Below are positions 55,582-64,000 of a DNA stretch of 64,000 nt, in pieces. The notes beneath the pieces were generated by a model. That model did no database searches. It was not told the DNA's origin and saw nothing but the letters and a program-made list of their open reading frames with translations. Origin of the DNA: Imbricaverruca yamaguchii (taxonomy: Eukaryota; Arthropoda; Thecostraca; Neoverrucidae); contig JAOTOL010001215.1 in the NCBI GenBank assembly GCA_034440575.1, positions 186,001 to 250,000 on the forward strand, read 5' to 3'. The position numbers were made by a program, and so were the translations under genes. Numbering within the stretch: position 1 is the stretch's first letter; every line of letters starts with the position of its first letter.

Positions 55582-55689
55582 CCCCTTGGACGAGACAGGT
55601 GAGTTCCAGGGGCTCGTCCTCGAACAGGGGGCCGAATCTGCCCGACACCGGTCTGTTGTTGTGGATAATGATTGGTCGGTCCGGCGGAA
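55582..55689 (-). CDS. side-like: Ig2 first-half exon of Sidestep-like gene
   Basis: The acceptor GTACGTTTCAG ends at 55690 and the donor AGGGG|GTAAGC is at 55581; phase 1 to phase 1. With the last base of the Ig1 exon it reads IPPDRPIIIHNNRPVSGRFG, then PLFEDEPLELTCLVQGG. PP..P.I.......G..GP..E...L.L.C.V.GG followed by RPRP.VTW is the Sidestep Ig2 arrangement. The exon is only 108 nt. A 41-bp intronic minisatellite lies 160 bp upstream but does not include the acceptor. Confidence 0.92.
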
Positions 55690-55846
55690 CTGAAACGTAC
55701 GCCGGGGTTACAGCTACGCTGTGCGCCACATTCTCAGTCATGTCATGGCCTGGCGACTGGAACTGGTCGACGATACTATGCGATACAAGTCGACCAAGCG
55801 GGACGGAAGCCGTCGACGTCGTGCGACTGTTGGCTGTTCGTGGCAA

Positions 55847-56011
55847 CTGGAAACAGGATCATGATCTCGCCCATTAGCATACATCAACCGGAAACAGGAC
55901 CATCTTATCGCCCTTTAGCATGCATCAACTGGAAACGGGGCCGTGTTATAGCCCATTGCCATACATCAGCTGGACACAGGTCTGTGCTCTCGCTCATTAG
56001 CATACATCAAC
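55847..56011. repeat. 41-bp minisatellite, 4 copies
   Basis: Units of 41 bp start at 55847, 55888, 55929 and 55970 (CTGGAAACAGGATC, then TCGCCCATTAGCATACATCA). On the coding strand each has TGCTAATGGGC, which resembles a branch-point sequence. Confidence 0.9.
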
Positions 56012-56799
56012 TAGAAAGACTTAAGTGACACTTTGTGAGAGCTCATTTAGTGGAAATCGCACCTGCTTCACCTTTCTAAAGAACGGACATGACATGAACA
56101 GGACATACGGAGTAGTTTAAGTGCACAACAATCTGAAAACTACAGCAAGAGGGAAGCATCATCACTAACCAAACTGGCTGCTGCACTGCTCCGACTAAGT
56201 GATGTGTTAGCCGGAAATCACAGAACATTCCTATCGTGCATTTCCACGATTCAAGACAACTTTTCCTGTTGTTCCCATGCCCACTGCCACATCGTGAGGA
56301 AATAGTATCTATCATGGTCTGGTAAACACGCCATTCAGGATTTTGGTGATGACCGTCGTGAAAATGACGACCTCACGACAATGTATCAGAAGCTACGGCC
56401 TCTTGCTGAACCACTCAGTAGGCTTCACTGTCAATTACGCGGTTAGTAATTAAACGTGCACACTGGGGAGAGGGAAGGCCAGGTCGCGTGGCTTGGGCGG
56501 TAAACATGTGAAGTGGACAGACGGACAACTGAAAATACACCATCGTCAGGCTTCGAAGGCTTCGAAGAAAAAAAACACGCTCTGAAGTAAATTATCTCTG
56601 ACGGTGTATCAATAAACGTATTTATTCTGATCCATAATACACGATTCTATTTTTGTTTCAAGGCAAATTAAGCATTCTAGAAACCTTCGCTGGTCAATTT
56701 ACCAAGGATGACGAAATAGCCGAATCCACCTGGGATCCATTAACGAATAGATATGTACATGTTTATTTTCCAATACAACAGCGTCTACCTCTCTCATGG

Positions 56800-57031
56800 G
56801 CTGAACTGTGAGATAGACTCTTCTGTGGGAGAGACTGTGAGGTAGACTCTCCCGTGAGTGGAACTGTGAGGTAGACTCTCCCTTGAGTGGGACTGCGAGG
56901 TAAACTCTCCATTGAGTGGGACTGTTAGGTAGACTAGCGAGTGGGAGGGTAACTCACTAGTGACTGTGAGGTAGATCCTCTCATTGCGGGTGGGACTGTG
57001 AGGTAGACTAGCGGGTGGGAGTGTAACTCAC
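56800..57031 (-). repeat. 29/74-bp donor-region repeats after Ig1
   Basis: Repeats made from the end of the Ig1 exon and its donor. The exon end GGATCTACCTCACAGTCACCA|GTGAGT is copied once 74 bp downstream as GGATCTACCTCACAGTCACTA|GTGAGT, with a usable GT. A further 29-bp array (GTGAGGTAGACTCTCCC on the plus strand, about 5 copies) derives from the CTACCTCACAGTCCCAC part. Confidence 0.88.
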
Positions 57032-57240
57032 TGGTGACTGTGAGGTAGATCCTCTCGTTGCGGGTGGGACTGTGCCGGAAGTCGACTCGACACCGGTACA
57101 GACCCTGGTCCTGTGGTAGTGCACTGCCCAGCCGCAGTGACGGCCGGTCCGTGTGTGTCAAGAAGATAGCACGTGCGCCCTTAGCCGCGCCGAGTCCAAC
57201 CGCAATGTCGGAGAACGACTTTCCGCCCCGAGCGTCAAAG
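57032..57240 (-). CDS. side-like: Ig1 second-part exon of Sidestep-like gene
   Basis: The acceptor CTCTCCCTACCAG ends at 57241 and the donor CACCA|GTGAGT is at 57031; it starts with the last base of a codon and ends in phase 1. It encodes FDARGGKSFSDIAVGLGAAK and GARAIFLTHTDRPSLRLGSA, then LPQDQGLYRCRVDFRHSPTR and NERIYLTVT. D.G.YRCRVDF..SPTRN....LTV is the most diagnostic motif of the Sidestep family (end of the V-type Ig1). The first Ig1 part with its cysteine and the signal peptide are upstream and not found in the remaining 6.7 kb. Confidence 0.92.
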
Positions 57241-57420
57241 CTGGTAGGGAGAGTACACGTTAGGCTGTAGAAAGCCAATCCCTTCAGTGCTCGTCGGGGC
57301 GCGCAGCAGAATACACACTGTACTGGGGAGAGGGAGATGAAGGTCTAAATATTGTTAATTCCTCAAAATTGATCTCTCCTCACAATTCCTTGCGATTGCA
57401 TTGCTGTTCAACGAAAGGTA

Positions 57421-57850
57421 AGTCATGAAAAGTAATTCAAGTGTTTCTTGTAAAAGTAATTTAACACGCGCCCTGGAGGGCCTCTGAAACTTACGCGCAC
57501 TGGAGGGGGACGGATTCCGCCCCCTAAGATCTCGGCTCCCAGTACGGCAAGAGCAACGAAATTCGCAGGGTGGATGGGCACGATAGTTAACTCTATTGTG
57601 TGCAAATTTCGTGACCTTAGGTCAATATCTTCAAGGTCAAATGAGGTCAGAATATCAAAATTTGCTAGTTTTGCGTGGCCTGTCTTGTCATTGTTATGGT
57701 TCGTTGTGATTGTGTTTAAATGCTCCAAAATTTTCATTAATGATGCTTTGGACATTACTAATGATGCAATACATATGCTAGATCCGCCATTTAACCTCAG
57801 GTCACCTATATAGGAGCACTTTATCAGGTCATTACCTGCTCCAGTTACCG
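57421..57850. other. AGGTCA-rich repeat-like DNA
   Basis: A non-coding stretch with several AGGTCA/TGACCT hexamers and a GC-rich start (CCCTGGAGGG...CTGGAGGGGGA). It resembles element B in style, but no matching second copy or inverted ends could be settled. Confidence 0.4.
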
Positions 57851-59460
57851 GAACCCGGCTGCCCACCTGACTGCTCCGTTGGGCTGCTCTCACAATCGGA
57901 TTCGCAAAGAAAGGAGTGAAATACATGAATGAAGTATAGAAACGCTTAAGCACACAATGACAAATAGTGGATTTCCGGATGTGCAGGGAGTAACATGCAA
58001 AGTGGCATCAATCGCATGACAGTCATTTCCATTTATGACAACATTCCAGCAGTGTCTTAGAATTACTTTTTCAGTACCTGTGCAGATGAAAAACAAAATT
58101 ACTCTGAGATAGTGAAAGATCAAAAACGCTTAATAGATGCATCATGATGAAAACCCAGATTGCGTCATCGTACTAATAAAGTAAACACATGGCCAGAGTA
58201 GGAAACATAATCATACAAATTTTGGCAAATTGTATGTTGCGTCCACTCTTCCTGAACCACATTGTTGAGGTCAGTACCTTCACATGCTTCTCATTTTGCC
58301 TCTCTCTCTCTCTTTATTGAGTTCATGAATGTAGTACGGTGCTTGAAATGAAACGGGCAATTTCATTGTTTGCTACTTCTTCACATTAATCTCCCCACAC
58401 ATGGCGGAAGGATATCAGTACACCGCCCTATCAAAGACCTACATTGTATGTTATACTTGGACGTGTTTGTTTCACCTGTGCATGCCGGGTGCTTGATGGC
58501 TGTGGTTCTCCTCAATGTGTATGATGGCAGACCGTGTTGCATGCAAAGGTACAAAGGTAAATGCGAAGTAATTGACTGTTCCATCCCTTGGAGAAGATAA
58601 ATGTTGTGCATCTAGGACCTGCCACTTAAACCTGCATGTACAACATGGAAGCTGGCCTCATCCAAATGCCATGAGCTGCATGTGGGTGTATTTGATTGGT
58701 TGGCATTATGCTACAGGTACCATCCACCTTGGCCACTGCCTCGCTGACCAGTCCTCATCATGCAGTCCTGATCACGAAGCCTACATCCCTGGGTGGCGGT
58801 GCCGACCTATGCAATCCAGATAAATGTCATCATACCTGTGACCTGTCACGTCCTCAAATGCTGAACCAGTGCCCGCAGAATGACCGTATCAAAGTGTCTG
58901 TGTCTGACAGCACTTTCAAATCATCTGCCTACATATTTCTAAGTCTGCTTTTCGGCTGTAACTGGAGCGTAATTACGGCAATGTCACTAGTACTGACACT
59001 GCTTTTGTTTTGCCTTTTGTGATGTGTTTATGTCCTTAGTCATTTGGTCTCAAGGGAGCATCTGGTGAATTCTGGTGAAGGCCACGCAGCAACTCGATGA
59101 AACAGCTGGACTTTGTAAATAAATAAAACAACACACCATCAACATTTAATATAAGAGTGAAATGAGGCATCTGAATAGTCAGCACCGACGCCATCAACGG
59201 AAGCACTAACGAAGCCAATAACAACTTTTAATTGTGCATGGCTGAACTTCGAAGCGATATGATCGCGAGTGTGACTGGAAATGTGGATAGTTTCTACGAA
59301 TACCAGTCAACAGCGAAACCAAAATCGTACTATCTCACGGAGATAATTATTTCGCATATCCCCAATGAGGCTTGGATTCAACAGAAGCAATAACAAAATT
59401 TTAGGCTAAGGCCACGTTTTAAATAGTGGAGCTTGATCCCCTATAGCTATGGAAAAAGTT
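57851..59460. other. No gene recognised
   Basis: Frames of up to 108 codons overlap on both strands without domains. It is probably intron of the host gene, in which the first Ig1 part was searched for and not found. Confidence 0.4.
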
Positions 59461-59463
59461 GGT

Positions 59464-60180
59464 AATATTTAGAGAGTGCAAAACAGGATTAGTAAGTTGA
59501 GCAAGATTAAAAAGACAAGACAAGCAGCATACGAGACAAGATTAAAAAAGATATGAATGAGTGTACACTTAGATGCAGAAAAATAAGGGGAGGTCTCATC
59601 AAGGTATTTTAAATTATGCATGGTCAGCAACAGATACATCTCTAGGATAATGCAAATTATGCAATTAGTTATTAGAGATCACCAATTCAAAATCAAAGTT
59701 AATCATATCAGGATAAAGGCAAGACAGTCCTCCTTTACTAGCAGGGTAGTTAACATTGGAACCAGCTACCACTTACAATTGGCATTATCAGTATGCAGAG
59801 CAGTCTAAAAAAATACCGTAGACTGGTATCAGAAGTAGAAAATAATTTCCTTTCATTATTTCATAGATAATTAATTGACAAATGTTGTGGACAACTAGTT
59901 CTTAATGTCCACAAAGTGTAACCAAGATGGCACCTATCAAGGCCATAAGGAACATTTTTTATGTGGGGGGGGGGGGAAGGCAGCAGTATGTTCCATGAGA
60001 TTTAAATGTTTTCTACTGGGGGAAATGAAAAGATGCCAGATATTTCCCACCAGCTTCAAAGTTGGAGGGGGGGGGGGAACTGCCCTGTTTCTATGCCATT
60101 GGCCCATGTGGCTCATAGTTGCATTATCTTTCACGTTTCTTTAGCTACTTATTTTAGCTACTTCTTTGGTAAATTCATAG
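59464..60180 (+). mobile_element. CR1-like LINE 3' fragment
   Basis: Short broken frames (59480-59800) parallel the end of LINE-B: GGLIKVF, YAIRDHQFKIKVNHIR and QSSFTSRVVNIGT line up with GGDLIEVF, YAIRGHQFKITVNHSR and QSFFTNRIVEHWN. The following UTR has ACCAAGATGGCACC and TGGCTCATAGTTGCA, as in LINE-B. It is 5'-truncated and decayed, with two G runs. Confidence 0.75.
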
Positions 60181-62900
60181 CTTCTTTTAAACTTGTCCTC
60201 ATGCTAATATAATTGGGTGCTGGATCCATAATTCCTGCCCTGTCCACACCTTGCAACATGTTAAGTCTCCTCCCCTGTAGGGATATTCAGCATCACATAA
60301 TCCAGTGTTAAATATGGTCGGATACAGGAATTTACAGGGTGTGTGTGGCTGAGCTGTGGGGCTGGTGGAGGCTAAAGATGTGCTGGGGTGGCACTAACTT
60401 CCATTTCTAGGAATCGGGGACCAAAAGGGAGGGGTGCACCCCGACCTCCCGGATGGGTGGCACTTCAACAATAGGGGATGAAAAGAAGGCCAGAGGGGTA
60501 GCATTCGAGCAGATGACGTGACGTTCCCCTTCGGGCATGGCAGGCGGCCCATTCTTCCTCCTTAGACCCAATACCGTCTCTCCCCTGTGATATCTATGTC
60601 AGCCTCATTCAGCTCTGAATTTTCCCCTTCCCAACAAAGCAGAACAAACTTAGAATCCACTCGCCCTACCTTGATCATATGCTTTCCTTTGAACAGCATA
60701 CGCAGATCTGGCACTGATATATCACCAATGTAGATTGAGATATCCATCATCTACATTGTACCACACATTTGTGCAACGTAGGCGGAGGGGGCTTGAGGTT
60801 AACTCAGCTCAATGCAGTACACATAGAACTCGCGCTGCACCGTGTACACGTATATGACAAATGCAAGGCTATGAAAACAATTGAATGTAAACAAAATTCA
60901 GCGCAGCGATGTTTTGCGCTTTCGTGACAAATTATAGTGCCACAGGACACAATGCACACTTCGCAATTTATTTTTATTTAACCTGCACGGCTGGGAGGCT
61001 ATTATACTGGAAAGGACTTGGAACAATATAAAGAATACCATGAAAAAAAAACTAGGATCAAATATTTCCACTACAAGGGAGAACTATGCCATTCAGTTTG
61101 TTACCTGTGACGAAGGAAAAAGCCAGTGAGCTATCGACAAATGACAATTGAAAAACACCATGATTTTCATTTAAATGTACACATGTCGAGTATTTTGTGT
61201 GCTGCAATCAGAAAATGCCCTTGATATAATTATATTTTTGTTCACTTATAGTATTCCCTTGCCACATCGCCAAGGAACTGGTCTCCATTTGCAGCATACG
61301 TTCCAGGCATCCACACGTCAGGAGCTCTTGCGTTGTAAAAAATATGGCACGTAATTAAAATCTTCGGAAGTGGTTTTGTGCAAATTTTCACGCACTAAAA
61401 TATACTGAGAGTTGAGAAAACCCAGTTGTTGTGCGATTTATTCGTAGCACTTCCATATATCAAGCCCCGCGTTTACCTGGATTTTTCATCCTTCAGACTG
61501 GCCGAAAAAGCCCACAGATGAACGTATGAATAATTCCTTATACGCGCGCGGCAGAGCGCTATTGTCCTTTTATAATGTGTAGAAAATGATGAGACGTTCA
61601 AATATTTGCTTTTATTTTTGTTTTATCCATCATGGTCGCCAGTATTCATCCACAAATTCACCTGTATTTTCGTGTTTTTCATCCTCCTGGAATGTGCCAG
61701 CCTTAGGATGAAATTATTGATCCCATGTTCTTGATAAACAATGTTTGCTAATATTTGCAGCATTTGTAAAATTTATTAATGTAAGGTTAAAATAAATGAA
61801 GAAACAATTCCAACTTTATTTCTCTGTTTATATCTGAAGAGAATCTTACATTAATATCGGAACATTTTATCAATTTTTCTTCAAAATACATGCCTACAAT
61901 TGTGACGCACACAAGACTTCGAAAAACAAACCTGAGCCCTCGTGAGTCCCTGAATAGGATCGAGGTTTGGGTATTTCTGTATTTATTAACGTGGATTTGT
62001 ATGCCTGCATTCTTTGCCTGTAATCAGTGCTGAGATACTACACAGCCATGATACTCAACGTTGTTAAGGGTTCAGCTCATGGGTCGATCCAGCCAGCACG
62101 TTGTCATTCAGCTTGGATTGTGTAAGATTTAATAAATCGCTAATGCAAAATACCTGATTTGTATGGTTTAGGTGCAAGCTCTAGTTGAAAACAATACTTG
62201 TTCTCCAAGTAAAATGTTCCCTGTTTTTTCTGAAGAGCTTGAGTAAAGGAAAATTTTAGTTCAAATCAGGCTATCTATGCTGGTGATGCCACATCCCCTT
62301 GCTCCAAATCCCTCCTGCTTTAGCTGACAAGTACTTGGGTTTGGCCAATGTCATGATTCAGCCCTTAAGTGTGTCAGCTCAGCCGAATTTCTGGTTATGC
62401 TACAGCTTCACATGTTTTTTTTAAGATGCATGGTATGAGTTTGTATTTCATGGATTCATGCATATTCATAGATTGCTGCACTTACGTTCATCATGCTGTA
62501 TAATCCTCTGCATTGTAAGGATACACTGTGAACTTCAGGCCTAGCTTCATGAAGATCAGAAAAGAAAAGAAGACAATAATTTTCAGCCTGCCAGGAACAT
62601 CTTCACTACAGGTCCATTAGGGTTTGTAATGATATGCATTTGTCTCAAAGCCCATTCTATATTCACCTGAGAGTTTTGATATTGATACCTGCTGGAAAAA
62701 CAAAGGACAAGGATGAAAACATTGCAAACATGCACTTTATTTCCATCACAACAACCACCATCTGTGTTTGTATCACAGATGTGTGTCCATCTGTGTCATC
62801 TTTCATCACCAAGGATGAAAACATAAAACTTCCATTACCTGTGACTTTCCATGCAAAATGGTGATTTTTTTCACTGCATTCTAGTTGACCAAGTTTGGTT
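60181..62900. other. AT-rich DNA, no gene recognised
   Basis: Mostly AT-rich with only short frames. Around 60440-60520 a broken frame has DGWHFNNRGM, faintly like the end of esterase-type ORF1 domains of some LINEs, but too little to call. Confidence 0.4.
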
Positions 62901-62924
62901 CCATTAGCCTGTCATGATGACCTC

Positions 62925-62975
62925 GGCGACCTAACATGACTTTTAAATTACATAGCATAACAATATGCATCAAAC
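62925..62975 (+). repeat. Direct repeat, left copy
   Basis: GACCTCGGCGACCTAACATG, with GCATAACAATATGCATCAAA downstream, recurs at 63285-63343 with a few changes. The pair flanks about 300 bp that includes TTCGGCCGATTTTC. Confidence 0.75.
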
Positions 62976-63284
62976 AAGTCGCTTAGTGTTGTCAAGAACA
63001 CTTCCCTTTTGCCAATATACGAGAAGGGTATCACCGCCGATTTCTCTGATCTGGCGTTGCGATTTTTTAAAAACTTTAACGGACCATAACATACAAACTT
63101 TTCGGCCGATTTTCATTTTTCGTGCTTTACCCAATGCGCCGGTCATTTCTAAGCAGGTACGGAAAAATGGCGCATATCGGCCGGTACAGCATGGAGTCGT
63201 GTACGAAAAATCGGAAGGGTTGGCGGATTTCGCCCTCCACCCCTCCAGGGTGTATGCTAACCTGTCATGAACTTGAACTGACTT

Positions 63285-63343
63285 GACCTCGGTGACCTGA
63301 CATGACTTTAAAACAATGTAGCATAACAATATACATCAAACAA
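63285..63343 (+). repeat. Direct repeat, right copy
   Basis: Partner of the copy at 62925-62975 (GACCTCGGTGACCTGACATG, GCATAACAATATACATCAAA). It is followed by an ACAAGTGTTGATGTTTGATG inverted stretch. Confidence 0.75.
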
Positions 63344-64000
63344 GTGTTGATGTTTGATGTATATAAATACTTTACTCAACTATTCTGCAAAAGCAGAGAA
63401 AACAAAATTGGGGGAGGGTCTGCAAGTTATGCTTTGAAATCACTCAATGCAAAACAGCTTTATCTATTTAATTTTGTTGCTGCTGAAGCTGAAGTTGTTT
63501 TTCTCCAAATATAATTGAATAATAAACAAAGTATTTTGATATGCCAGATGTATCGTGCACCTGGTCATAATGCACAATTTTTGTCTGAATTTGAAGAGTG
63601 TCTTACAACAATAAACAAACTGAACATGCCTACGTACATCATTGGATATCTAAACGCTGACCTTTTTTCAATTCCAAACAACCACTTTGCTAACTCATTT
63701 TTCATGTCTATATCCTCTCATGGTTTTCTTCCCCTAATATCAAAGGCTACTCGTGTATATGATACATCATGCACACTAATTGACAATATTTTCTGTTATG
63801 ATGTGTCAAAAATAAAAGAAACTGGCATCAATAAATCTGATTTCTCTAATCACTTCTCTATTTTTGCAACATCACAATTTTCAGTTCCAAAACCAATCAC
63901 TACAAAGAGAACAAGAACTACCTCTGACTTTAATCAAATTGACAGTTTAAGGGATCATCTAACCAATGAACTTGAGGGGATTTTTGATGAAAATGATCCT
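63302..64000 (+). pseudogene. LINE-D endonuclease, runs off the window
   Basis: One frame runs through 63302-64000 with a single in-frame TAA at 63512. From about 63390 it follows the APE endonuclease of non-LTR elements: KIGGGSASYALKSLNAKQ, then after the stop QMYRAPGHNAQFLSEFEECL, PTYIIGYLNADLFS (where GDFN.D is usual; the catalytic D is changed to Y), TRVYDTSCTLIDNIF and KSDFSNHFSIF (SDH usual). The stop and two altered active-site residues indicate an inactive copy. RT would follow to the right. It has a much more AT-rich codon use than LINE-A. Confidence 0.82.

Noticed and set aside
60440..60560. Esterase-type LINE ORF1 remnant (DGWHFNNRGM)
   Set aside because: Only one short motif, broken at once by stops, and not in a sensible order with the CR1 fragment before it.

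Overview
This is animal nuclear DNA from a repeat-rich genome with long introns, most likely an arthropod and possibly a crustacean (the species is not resolvable from sequence alone). Three things point this way. One gene on the minus strand is split into short exons with GT..AG borders and matching phases. The mobile elements are of animal type: non-LTR retrotransposons of several clades, tRNA-derived SINEs, a hAT transposase end and non-autonomous DNA repeats. The one recognisable host gene belongs to the Sidestep family of immunoglobulin-superfamily receptors, best known from arthropods as axon-guidance partners of the Beaten path proteins.

The host gene fills most of the window and reads from high to low coordinates. 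The exons in transcription order are: second part of Ig1 (57240-57032), Ig2 in two halves (55689-55582, 51868-51665), Ig3 in two halves (41736-41582, 33571-33427), Ig4 in two halves (31550-31420, 28741-28570), Ig5 in two halves (26867-26710, 13150-13015), one fibronectin III domain (11639-11331), a transmembrane exon (10732-10621), a cytoplasmic exon (8898-8735), possibly a tiny exon (8122-8073), and a terminal exon with a tyrosine motif and the stop codon (5604-5413). Phases agree at every junction from Ig1 to the first cytoplasmic exon. The signal peptide and first part of Ig1 were not found and probably lie beyond 64 kb.

The introns hold the rest. LINE-A (15.2-18.8 kb, minus) is a frameshifted endonuclease/RT element of CR1/L2 type, with a 3' fragment at 43.0-43.5 kb. 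LINE-B (20.9-23.2 kb, plus) is a decayed CR1-like element with a fragment at 59.5 kb. LINE-C (43.5-47.4 kb, minus) is an I-type element with RNase H, related to a fragment at 13.9 kb. LINE-D (endonuclease) runs off the right end. There are three SINEs, two of them with clear 13-bp target duplications. A roughly 0.8-kb non-autonomous repeat is present in three full copies and one partial copy, and another element has inverted ends. A U6 snRNA-like sequence lies at 26.3 kb. The left 3.3 kb, downstream of the gene, is a graveyard of transposase-like coding remnants.

The most striking feature is that tandem repeat arrays sit directly on the splice sites of this gene. At nine of the eleven exons from Ig1 to the transmembrane segment, an array or duplication has a unit that contains the exon border and the real or decayed GT or AG. 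In two cases (99-bp donor units at Ig3, 30-bp acceptor units at Ig4) the repeats stay in frame and open, so use of alternative splice sites could add repeated peptide. I know of no description of such splice-site-anchored minisatellites recurring through one gene.
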